A stretch of DNA of 36,432 nt from Rhodospirillales bacterium. Its GTDB lineage: Bacteria; Pseudomonadota; Alphaproteobacteria; Rhodospirillales; JAPHRK01. The position numbers and the translations under genes are program-made. The stretch lies in contig JAPHRK010000043.1 of the NCBI GenBank assembly GCA_026196105.1, forward strand, positions 1 through 36,432. Reading direction: 5' to 3'. Under the pieces are notes generated by a model. It saw nothing but the letters and a program-made list of their open reading frames with translations. It did not search any database and was not told where the DNA came from. Within the stretch, counting starts at the first letter, position 1. Each line of letters opens with the position of its first letter. Shown in pieces: positions 7,084 to 14,763 of the stretch.

Positions 7084-8373
7084 CTAATCTTCGAAGGGGT
7101 CATGTACCAAAATTGTATCGTCCCGTTCTGGGCTGGTAGACAGCAAAGCGACAGGTGCATCAATAAGTTCTTCGATTCGGCGAATATATTTAATTGCCGT
7201 TGCGGGTAGGTCAGCCCAACTTCGTGCCCCGTACGTGGTTTCAGACCATCCCTCAAAAGTTTCAAAGATGGGTTCTACAAGCTCTTGCTGTTTAGCGTTT
7301 GCAGGAAGGTGATCGATGGTTTTTCCATCAAGTTTGTAACCAACGCAGACTTTTAACTCTTTAAGACCATCAAGAACATCGAGTTTGGTCAAGGCTATGC
7401 CTGTAATGCCGTTTACTTTTACAGCTTGGCGAACCAAGACGGCATCAAACCAACCGCAACGACGAGAACGCCCGGTTACGGTGCCAAATTCGTGGCCTTT
7501 TTCCCCTAAGTGCTGACCGACATCATCAAATAGTTCGGTTGGAAAAGGACCACTGCCGACACGGGTGGTGTAGGCTTTCGTAATTCCGAGAACATATTCA
7601 ATAGCATTTGGACCAAGGCCTGATCCTGCAGCAGCTTGACCTGCAACCACATTTGAAGAGGTCACAAAAGGATAGGTGCCGTGATCAATATCAAGCAAGG
7701 TACCCTGGGCACCTTCAAACAAAATCCGGGAGCCTTCTCGACGTTTTTTATCAAGGAGTTGCCATACGGAATCTGAGTAAGGAAGGATTTTGGGTGCAAC
7801 TTCCTTAAGAGGCTCAAGAACGTCTTCTTTTTTGAACTCATCAAAGCCTAAACCACGCAGGAGTGCATTGTGGTGGAAGAGCAGGCGATCGACTTTTTCT
7901 TCAAGGACTTGTTCGTCTGCTAAATCACCGACCCGGATGGCTCGTCTGGCAACTTTATCTTCATAAGCTGGGCCAATGCCCCTACCTGTTGTACCGATCT
8001 TCGCTTTGCCTAAAGCCGCTTCACGAACATTGTCGAGATTGCTATGAAGTGGAAGGATAAGTGGAGCGTTTTCGGCAATCCTCAGAACTTCAGGTGTAAC
8101 ATTGACGCCAAGCTCACGAATTGAGTCGATTTCTTTTAAGAATGCCCAGGGGTCAAGAACCACACCGTTACCAACTACGGATAATTTCCCGCGGACGATG
8201 CCAGAAGGCAGTAAGCTGAGTTTGTAGGTTACGCCATCAATAACCAGGGTATGACCTGCATTGTGGCCCCCTTGGAAACGAACAACAACACCAGCGCGTT
8301 CGGATAACCAATCAACGATCTTGCCTTTTCCTTCGTCCCCCCACTGGGACCCGACAACTACTACATTGGCCAT
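7084..8373 (-). CDS. purA: Adenylosuccinate synthetase
   Basis: Joins IMP and aspartate using GTP, the first committed step from IMP to AMP. At 429 residues it has the normal bacterial length. The N-terminal [11 protein letters not shown] phosphate loop (8-18) contains the catalytic Asp D13, and [10 protein letters not shown] follows with the catalytic His. Later signatures [38 protein letters not shown] and [14 protein letters not shown] are all intact. It starts 37 bases after hisZ on the same strand, with GGGAGA about 10 bases before the ATG. The neighbours on both sides run in the same direction. Confidence 0.99.
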   Translation of the reverse strand: MANVVVVGSQWGDEGKGKIVDWLSERAGVVVRFQGGHNAGHTLVIDGVTYKLSLLPSGIVRGKLSVVGNGVVLDPWAFLKEIDSIRELGVNVTPEVLRIAENAPLILPLHSNLDNVREAALGKAKIGTTGRGIGPAYEDKVARRAIRVGDLADEQVLEEKVDRLLFHHNALLRGLGFDEFKKEDVLEPLKEVAPKILPYSDSVWQLLDKKRREGSRILFEGAQGTLLDIDHGTYPFVTSSNVVAGQAAAGSGLGPNAIEYVLGITKAYTTRVGSGPFPTELFDDVGQHLGEKGHEFGTVTGRSRRCGWFDAVLVRQAVKVNGITGIALTKLDVLDGLKELKVCVGYKLDGKTIDHLPANAKQQELVEPIFETFEGWSETTYGARSWADLPATAIKYIRRIEELIDAPVALLSTSPERDDTILVHDPFED

Positions 8374-8410
8374 GATCTTAATTCTCTCCCAATTTAAAGT
8401 ACCTTAAGTA

Positions 8411-9550
8411 CTAAAGCTCACGGATTTTACCGTTGCTAAATAAGTGTGTACAGCCGAGTCTTGCGGCTTCTTTTTTAGAATCTTGGATGTCTTCAGTCGC
8501 TGAAATAGCAGACCATCCTTCGTTACGTAATTTGCGGCTATCTTTAAGGGATGTGCCGACAGAAAGGAATATCCGTTTAATTTTTGTTGGAGCAGGAAGG
8601 GCGCGCAAGAGGGAATCCGTAAACAGAGATACCCCTGTTGCTGGCTCCTTGGCCTCGCCGCTCAAATATCGCCCACCACTGCCGAGTTCACCGCGAACGT
8701 TGAGGGCAAAAAATGTGAAGGTTACGCCACTGTGATATTCGTAGCCGCGGCGCTCTACCGTATCAATGGTCACATTAATACCTTTGGCTTGCTCCATCAC
8801 GAGTTTGGCAACGTTAACCAAAGTTTTGCGTTCATTTGCGGCTTCACCTTGTAGATCAAGGGATTCTAAAACATCTAAGGCTGTTTTTGCTTGGCCTGCA
8901 GAGGCTAAAAGTTTTTGAAAAATTTCTGCAGTTTTCCCGCCAATTGCAGCAATAGCGGCAGCATCTTTACGATCTAGGGCAGCATTAAGAGAAGCAACCT
9001 CTTTATCCGAAATGCCAAGGTCACGACAAATAGCTGGGACTAACGTTGGAACACCGAGGTCTACAGAAAGGTTTTTTATTCCGACAGCGGTCAAAGCTTC
9101 TAGTGCCATTAGAATAACTTCTGCATCGCCTGAAGGAGAGGCAGAACCAATGAGTTCGGCTCCAACCTGGCCAAATTGTCTCTCAGGCCTTAATTGTGTG
9201 CCTTTAACTCGCAGAACTTGCCCTGCATAGCTTAAACGTAAGGGGCGAGGCCTATTTTTCAAACGAGAGGAGGAAATGCGAGCAATCTGCAAAGTCATGT
9301 CAGGACGGAGAGCCAACATTTTTTGGGAAACCGGGTCCATAAGGCGGAAAGTTTGAGAACGTGTCCCAGCTCCACTTTGCCCGAGTAAGCTCTCTTCAAA
9401 TTCTAGTAATGGCGGTTTTACCCGGTCATAACCGAAGGACAAAAATTGCCCTACAATCTTTTCTACCACGTCTGCTTCATAAGCAGCTTGGGGAGGAAGG
9501 CCATCCCCAAGGCCAGCAGGAAGAAGGGCGTTTTGTAATGACTCGCTCAT
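8411..9550 (-). CDS. hisZ: ATP phosphoribosyltransferase regulatory subunit HisZ
   Basis: A paralogue of histidyl-tRNA synthetase that has lost aminoacylation. It forms the hetero-octamer with short-form HisG and is needed for the first step of histidine synthesis and for histidine feedback. The class II synthetase core is visible in LLEFEESLL, LRPDMTLQIAR and RLSYAGQVLR, with a GGRYLS segment near the C-terminus. The frame is open back to a TTG at 9604, but ATG 9550 (MSESLQNALLPAGLGDGLPP) begins at the usual family N-terminus and gives 379 residues. hisG is not in the window. A long-form HisG in the same genome would argue against this role. Confidence 0.93.
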   Translation of the reverse strand: MSESLQNALLPAGLGDGLPPQAAYEADVVEKIVGQFLSFGYDRVKPPLLEFEESLLGQSGAGTRSQTFRLMDPVSQKMLALRPDMTLQIARISSSRLKNRPRPLRLSYAGQVLRVKGTQLRPERQFGQVGAELIGSASPSGDAEVILMALEALTAVGIKNLSVDLGVPTLVPAICRDLGISDKEVASLNAALDRKDAAAIAAIGGKTAEIFQKLLASAGQAKTALDVLESLDLQGEAANERKTLVNVAKLVMEQAKGINVTIDTVERRGYEYHSGVTFTFFALNVRGELGSGGRYLSGEAKEPATGVSLFTDSLLRALPAPTKIKRIFLSVGTSLKDSRKLRNEGWSAISATEDIQDSKKEAARLGCTHLFSNGKIREL

Positions 9551-9640
9551 TAGACTCAAAATTCCATTAAATACCGCAGACGGGGTGTACCTGGATTTTA
9601 CCAAAACGGCAATCGGAAAACCCCTGAAACCTGTGGAAAC

Positions 9641-10111
9641 CTATTTATTGCGGCCCAAAATTTGATTGGGTTTGAATGTTAGGGACTTCCACATGCCGCT
9701 TTTGGTAATTTTTGCCGTTTTTTCAGAATAACTATAACGATCCGTTTCGTCAGTTTTTGCAACAGCCCAACCGTTCAAAACCAGTTGATCCGCAACGTCG
9801 AAACGATCAATAGAACATTGAACAAGGGGGGTGTTGTCGTCTGCTTTACCCATCTCTTTGCATTCTGGAGATTTACTTTGTAAAAGTACCCTTAATGTAC
9901 GTTCAGCTGCAGCACCACAAGTAAACCGCTTACCTTTTGTGCTTAGGCAATATTCGTCTTTATTAGGGCCGTTAACCCCCCAAAGATATACCTTGGTATT
10001 GTTTATCTCCATGGTGTAACCGTTGATAACTTTTGGAGTCCCTTTGGAATCATCGGCAAAGGCAGAGGACGTTGCAAAAGCAACTATGAGCGCAAAAAAT
10101 AAATATCTCAT
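9641..10111 (-). CDS. Exported SNase-like (TNase-fold) protein, probably non-catalytic
   Basis: About 156 residues with an N-terminal signal peptide (MRYLFFALIVAFATSSAFA, cleavage after about residue 19). The remainder follows the staphylococcal-nuclease pattern: VINGYTMEI where DGDTI is usual, KVYLWGVNGPNKDE where the R-L-x-G-I-D-x-P-E strand is usual, GAAAERTLRVLL, and VADQLVLNGWAVA. The Ca-binding Asp pair and the catalytic Arg and Glu positions appear substituted, so nuclease activity is doubtful. ATG 10111 is chosen over the longer frame because it starts directly at the signal peptide and lies only 7 bases after the upstream stop, consistent with coupled translation. Two Cys pairs could form periplasmic disulfides. 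Confidence 0.75.
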   Translation of the reverse strand: MRYLFFALIVAFATSSAFADDSKGTPKVINGYTMEINNTKVYLWGVNGPNKDEYCLSTKGKRFTCGAAAERTLRVLLQSKSPECKEMGKADDNTPLVQCSIDRFDVADQLVLNGWAVAKTDETDRYSYSEKTAKITKSGMWKSLTFKPNQILGRNK

Positions 10112-10118
10112 CTGAAGA

Positions 10119-10718
10119 TTAATTTGCCGGTCTGATTTTGAAAGATTGGCGCCGAACAGTTTTGCCAAGGTTGTGAGTTAGGACAGGGATCATAGCTTTG
10201 ATTAAATCATCGCCTTCAAGGAGGTCAAGCTCTGAAATTGCCCAGCCTTGCCATACTCTGTTGCGAGCTTTGCGATCATCAAGAGTTACATCAACACGAT
10301 ATTGTGGAGGAGTGCCAGCATCATGAGGGTCGTTCCCTTCGTTAAAGAGTCCCCCTCGGCTTGAATCAAACAAGTTTACTTTTGCTTTCTGCCTATCTTT
10401 GCCGCCTTTACCATGCCCCTCAAACTCAAATACAGTACGCCGATCTCCACTTCCCCAGGAGCCTGCTGAACCACGAGTTTCAAAGGTAAGGATTAAGTTG
10501 GAATCCGAGGTAACTTTATAGCCTTCATCGCGAAGGCTGTTTTCAAATTCAGTTTTTAGGCGCATATTTTCGTCTGAATCGTCCAAAGGGCTAACCGTAA
10601 TTGCAGGGTTAGTCTCCATTGTGCGATAAGAGACAGCATTTAAGAGGCCGTCAGCTAAAGCAGCTAAGGGGTTTATAAATAACAATAAACCTATGACTGT
10701 AACGAGAATTCTTCTCAA
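10119..10718 (-). CDS. Secreted periplasmic protein of unknown function
   Basis: 199 residues with a clear Sec signal peptide (about 1-22, ending AALADG). There is no lipobox Cys. The mature part is hydrophilic, with a Gly-rich segment (about 80-110: RGSAGSWGSGDRR, EGHGKGGKDR) and a strand-rich C-terminal half containing YRVDVTLDD and VWQGWAISELD. The VWQGWA segment loosely recalls the conserved W-x-G-x-A of DUF4136-like envelope lipoproteins, but I would not assign that family. It lies 70 bases downstream of the SCO gene and 7 bases upstream of the SNase-like gene. The two unknown exported proteins may function together. Confidence 0.75.
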   Translation of the reverse strand: MRRILVTVIGLLLFINPLAALADGLLNAVSYRTMETNPAITVSPLDDSDENMRLKTEFENSLRDEGYKVTSDSNLILTFETRGSAGSWGSGDRRTVFEFEGHGKGGKDRQKAKVNLFDSSRGGLFNEGNDPHDAGTPPQYRVDVTLDDRKARNRVWQGWAISELDLLEGDDLIKAMIPVLTHNLGKTVRRQSFKIRPAN

Positions 10719-10776
10719 CTTTTCGGCCTCTTAGTAAAAATGATTTGAAGCAATCATGAAGCTTAGCAAAAAGACT

Positions 10777-10796
10777 GTCAATGAAGCCTTATTGAC
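10777..10796 (-). terminator. Weak intrinsic terminator after the SCO gene
   Basis: On the minus strand GTCAAT pairs with ATTGAC around an 8-base loop, followed four bases later by five T residues. The first arm overlaps the last codons and stop of the SCO gene. The stem is short (6 bp), so termination is likely partial and the downstream exported genes could be read through. Confidence 0.35.
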
Positions 10797-11448
10797 TCAA
10801 GAATTTTTTAACCCCCTTGGCAACTAATTCTGGGTCGGATGCATGGGAGAAGGTTGTTAAAAATTCGCCCTTTGGTCCCATAAGGTATGTTGTTGCTGAA
10901 TGGTCGACGAGATAATCTTCATCACCCCCAGATTCTTTCGCTTTGGCATAAAAGGCACGGTAAGAGCGTGCAACTTTGGCAATGTTCTCAGTCGTCCCTG
11001 TGAGGCCAACCATTTGGGGGTGGAACAAGGTCACATATTCCTGAAGAAGTTCTACCGTATCTCGTTCTGGGTCGACACTAATGAAGAGAGGTTGAACTTT
11101 TTCTTTTTCTTCCGGAGTCATTATTTCCAAGGCATCAGAAACGATAGATAGGTTTGTTGGGCAAACATCTGGGCAGAAAGTATAACCGAAGAAAACCAAA
11201 AGGAATTTTCCTTTGTAGTCATCCTGAGTAACGGCTTTGCCCGTGTGATCAACCAAATCAAATGGCCCGCCAATTTCAATGGCTGGTAAAACAGGAGATG
11301 TTCCTGCGACAGGTGATTGATCGGTGATGGTATTCCGGCCAAAAGCAAAAACAGCAACCACGGCGACCGCTGTTACTAAAATAGCAAATTTAATCACCGG
11401 GCTCAGGGGTTTCTTCTCCGGAGTTTTACTTGGTTGCTCGTCAGACAT
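10789..11448 (-). CDS. SCO1/SenC-family copper chaperone
   Basis: A thioredoxin-fold protein that delivers copper to, or reduces, the CuA site of cytochrome c oxidase. It has 219 residues, with an N-terminal cytoplasmic stub, a transmembrane helix at about 19-38 and a periplasmic domain. The copper ligands are present: FCPDVCP with C92 and C96, and the distal His H183 in YLVDHSA. The GYTFCPDVCPTNL and SVDPERDT motifs are typical of the family. No oxidase subunits lie in the window, so its target oxidase is elsewhere. Its upstream neighbour, 56 bases away on the same strand, is the M1-like peptidase. Confidence 0.93.
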   Translation of the reverse strand: MSDEQPSKTPEKKPLSPVIKFAILVTAVAVVAVFAFGRNTITDQSPVAGTSPVLPAIEIGGPFDLVDHTGKAVTQDDYKGKFLLVFFGYTFCPDVCPTNLSIVSDALEIMTPEEKEKVQPLFISVDPERDTVELLQEYVTLFHPQMVGLTGTTENIAKVARSYRAFYAKAKESGGDEDYLVDHSATTYLMGPKGEFLTTFSHASDPELVAKGVKKFLSQ

Positions 11449-11504
11449 TTGTTTTCCTCATAATTTCGATCAAACTGATAACGACCAGGAACTAGTCGGT
11501 CAAG

Positions 11505-13496
11505 TTACTGTATTTTTTGTTTAAGGGCAGAGTTCGCAGTAGCAGGCCATACCCCCTTCGACACTGCCTTCGCCCCTTGAAAAACCACATAACTTCGGCG
11601 CCCATAGTGAGGGAGCGGGCGTAAAAGGTCTTTTAGGGCTTTTGTGTCTTCTGCTTTAATAATTACTATTGATGAACCATTTTTAGGTTTTGTTGCCCAT
11701 GCAGCTGAGGTTCCTTTTATAAGTTGGGTTGGGGGTGTTAGGCTGGAGTTTTGAGCTAGGAACTCAGCAATATCTTGGTTTGTGCCAATAACAAGATAAG
11801 GCCTCTCATTTACAAGTGATGTTGTGCCGGAGGCAAGCTGAGGTTTGGTGTCTAGCATACGCTCGGCCAGTTGAACGGCACTGGCTTTGAACGCCGCATC
11901 TTTATTGAGGATCATGACCTTAGTTTGGGTAGCGAGGGTAACATCACGCAAAATGGGGGGTGTTTCCCCTTCTGCTAAGTGGCGAAAAATATCATAGTTT
12001 GGATCAATGGCTACAAACTCAGGTTTCCGTGGCGTATTAAAACTTAGGGTGGTCGATGCTCCCCTTAACTCAGCAGTGAAACTTTGTTTGTCGAGCGAAA
12101 TGGGGACAGATAATTGATAAGCTTTGCCGCTTTGAAGAATTTCTAGGGAAGTCTTATAGCTTGAGCCGTCGGGATTAGTGGTAAGCTTGCCAATTTTTAG
12201 TTTAGGAGCTCCTGGTTGGTTGAGCCATTGACTAAAAAAGCGATTTAAACTCAGCTCACTTTCCTGCTCAAAAGCAAATTGTAAGTCTTTCCAACTGGCT
12301 TGGGTAAACTGTTTGTCTCGCCAAAACCTTTGAATGCCTTTGGTAAAAGCCTCCTCCCCGATTTTCTTTTTCAACATATGAAAAATAAAGGCGACTTTGT
12401 TATAGCCGACGACCTGTGAGGCGGTGTGGGTTTTTGATATAAATGATGTAACTGCTTTGTCCCGTTCCTTAGGGAGGGCGGAGTAATCTCGCAGCCAGTT
12501 AAGCCGTTTCTCTTTGGCCTGCACCTCTCCACGATCTTTAGCAAAAGCATAATCAGCCATATAGGTGGTTAAACCTTCAGCCCAGTTACCTTTGTCATAA
12601 TCAACCCAAACCCCATTGCCCCACCAATTATGCAGAACTTCGTGCCCCAAGGATGTGTGTTTGATAAAAGGTAATCGAAGCACATTGGCCCCCATATAGG
12701 TCAAGTAAGGGTAGCCATAACCAACGGGGAGGGGGGAGGAAATAATGTGAAAGGCCGAATAGGGATATTTTGAAATCTGCTGGCTAAAACGTTTCAAATA
12801 TTGGGCTGTTGTATCTAGATAATCACCTTCAAGCCCATTTAAAGTAGCATGGAAGTAAGTACGCACCCGAATACCATCTACAAATTTTTCCCTTACCTGA
12901 TAAGGCCCTGCAAATAGAGGAATTTCATCAATCGGATGATCTACTTTAAAGATCGCATGATAAACCCCTTTAGTGGTACTTTCTTCTACTAAGGTTCCTG
13001 GTGCGATGGCTCGATGAAGGGCAGGGGTTTTAACCGATAAGCTGTAGGTAAAGTGCTTTGCGTTAAAGCGGGGATACCATCCTGTTGCCCCAGAAAGAAA
13101 ACTCCCCTGAGCATCGATAAAACCTCGGTACTTCCGAGGTTGTTGCAAGTAAGTTTCTAAATTCTTGAATTGCCCTGTATAAATCAAAACAATCTTGTGA
13201 GGCTGGTCGTCTTTAGGAAGGGCAAAGACAAACTCATCCTGACGGGCCATGGGGCTTGATTTACGTCCATTCACAAACATTTCCATCAAAACCATAGGTG
13301 ATGATAAACGAAAGGAAACCAAGCCTTTACCGATTAGAGTGATTTCATCTTTGACTGATATAGAGCGTCGGTCAGGGTTAAGGGTAACATGGAGATTGTG
13401 GTGCAGGTTCTCTACAGTTGGAAAGGGCTCGGCTGCATAGGTTGGGGAAGCAATTACCAGCCATGTCAGAAAAGTGAAGAATAGAAAACGTTTCAT
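11505..13496 (-). CDS. Exported M1-family (gluzincin) metallopeptidase-like protein
   Basis: 663 residues from ATG 13496, which starts a signal peptide (KRFLFFTFLTWLVIASPTYA). The frame is open further upstream, but this ATG overlaps the ChaN stop as TAATG. An N-terminal beta domain of about 220 residues precedes the catalytic domain. The zinc site is HEVLH (H285, E286, H289) with the third ligand E307 in GNWAEGLTTYMADY, one residue closer than the x18 spacing of classical M1 enzymes. The GAMEN exopeptidase motif is not recognisable; GYGYPYLTYMGANV lies in its place. It is thus an atypical periplasmic M1 peptidase. The C-terminal 150 residues match nothing I recognise. Confidence 0.88.
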   Translation of the reverse strand: MKRFLFFTFLTWLVIASPTYAAEPFPTVENLHHNLHVTLNPDRRSISVKDEITLIGKGLVSFRLSSPMVLMEMFVNGRKSSPMARQDEFVFALPKDDQPHKIVLIYTGQFKNLETYLQQPRKYRGFIDAQGSFLSGATGWYPRFNAKHFTYSLSVKTPALHRAIAPGTLVEESTTKGVYHAIFKVDHPIDEIPLFAGPYQVREKFVDGIRVRTYFHATLNGLEGDYLDTTAQYLKRFSQQISKYPYSAFHIISSPLPVGYGYPYLTYMGANVLRLPFIKHTSLGHEVLHNWWGNGVWVDYDKGNWAEGLTTYMADYAFAKDRGEVQAKEKRLNWLRDYSALPKERDKAVTSFISKTHTASQVVGYNKVAFIFHMLKKKIGEEAFTKGIQRFWRDKQFTQASWKDLQFAFEQESELSLNRFFSQWLNQPGAPKLKIGKLTTNPDGSSYKTSLEILQSGKAYQLSVPISLDKQSFTAELRGASTTLSFNTPRKPEFVAIDPNYDIFRHLAEGETPPILRDVTLATQTKVMILNKDAAFKASAVQLAERMLDTKPQLASGTTSLVNERPYLVIGTNQDIAEFLAQNSSLTPPTQLIKGTSAAWATKPKNGSSIVIIKAEDTKALKDLLRPLPHYGRRSYVVFQGAKAVSKGVWPATANSALKQKIQ

Positions 13497-14686
13497 TATT
13501 TTATGGGAAACTTTGCAATGAATGGCAGGGTTTCCCCTTTTCTCTCCATGACCAAAGGAAGCCACGTCCCTGGAGCTTGGCGACGAACAATAGTGATAGC
13601 TTCTTTAACTTGAGAAACAGAAGTACCCGCAATTGATTTGAAGATATCTCCTTCTTTAAGTCCGGCCTTTTGGCCCACACTGCCATCTAAAACCTTAACA
13701 GCTCGTACACCCGATTTTGAAAGCTCTAACAGAACACCGAGCATAGGTTTCCAAGCCTCTTCAGCTTTCACCATTGGTTCGGTGACAAAAACTAAATCGG
13801 CAAAACCTGGTCCTATGGTTTGACATTCGTTGGCTTTATCCATGGGGATTGCTATGGCGGTATTCGTGATGCCTAAATCTTCAAGTTGGTGGGAGACCCC
13901 ATATCCATTTGCTAAATGTCCGCTACCAATTATCCCTACTGCTTGGTCGATACCAGGTGATCGCACCATTTCAGCTAACTTTTCAGCCATTGCCCGGTCC
14001 CAAGTAAGTTGAGACTGAACAAACCTTAAAAAACCTTCATCTTTTTGGGTAGCGGTTTTGCTATCTTTACCCCGATGGGTCAGGTGTTCTTGGTAAACAG
14101 AAAATAGAAGGGCTTTATAACCCTCTATCGCAGGCGCAGGGTCAGATACACCTTCACGCTTTTCAGTAGGAACAGCTTGCCAACCATTTTCGCTCACAGC
14201 TTTGATTAAAGTGCGGTCAACATTGATCCCATGGCTGGTGATTTTGTTTTGACGAACGAAATCCAATAAAGGCGCATAGAGGTCTGAGTTATATTGCCAG
14301 ACCTCTCCCCACTTACTTTTTTCCAAGAATGAAGCCCGGTCTACTTCACCGGCGACCCATTGATCCAAAGCCCCTTGGCTTGATCGAGGAAACATCTCAA
14401 ACCCAACTCCAAGCGCTGAGTTTTTGCCATATAGTCCAGCAAGAGTATGGAGTTGCCATTGGTGTTGTTCAGCACGGGTATGAGTTTCACCCAGCAGTAC
14501 AATTTGGGCCGTGCTTAAAGCACGCGTCGCCTGCGACCCGCTGACAACTTTACCTGAGCTTATATCTAACCACTGCCCTGGTGCCGGACAAGCTAAGTCC
14601 GCTTGTTTAGGGGGAGGCGTCGTCACACAAGCGGAAAGGACCGTCAATGAGAGACAGGCAAGAATAATTTTGTGAAAGGACTGCAT
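13496..14686 (-). CDS. ChaN-family lipoprotein with a C-terminal PDZ domain
   Basis: 396 residues. The signal peptide ends in a lipobox, L-S-A-C20, so this is predicted to be a lipoprotein. The ChaN/Tiki-like domain spans about 45-285 and shows VLLGETHTRAEQHQWQ (63-78), GFEMFPRSSQ (95-104), SKWGEVWQYNSDLYAPLLDF and GIIGSGHLANGYG. Campylobacter ChaN is a haem-binding lipoprotein, and the wider superfamily includes metal-dependent proteases. A PDZ domain (about 315-394, containing VLDGSVGQKAGLKEGDIFKSI) follows and suggests peptide or partner binding. Its stop overlaps the start of the M1-like gene by one base, so the two proteins are almost certainly made together. Confidence 0.9.
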   Translation of the reverse strand: MQSFHKIILACLSLTVLSACVTTPPPKQADLACPAPGQWLDISSGKVVSGSQATRALSTAQIVLLGETHTRAEQHQWQLHTLAGLYGKNSALGVGFEMFPRSSQGALDQWVAGEVDRASFLEKSKWGEVWQYNSDLYAPLLDFVRQNKITSHGINVDRTLIKAVSENGWQAVPTEKREGVSDPAPAIEGYKALLFSVYQEHLTHRGKDSKTATQKDEGFLRFVQSQLTWDRAMAEKLAEMVRSPGIDQAVGIIGSGHLANGYGVSHQLEDLGITNTAIAIPMDKANECQTIGPGFADLVFVTEPMVKAEEAWKPMLGVLLELSKSGVRAVKVLDGSVGQKAGLKEGDIFKSIAGTSVSQVKEAITIVRRQAPGTWLPLVMERKGETLPFIAKFPIK

Positions 14687-14763
14687 AAAACGTTACCTGT
14701 CATTATTGATTGGAAGGAATTTACGCTTAGTATATGGCGTAATTGTGACTTAGGACCAAGAAG

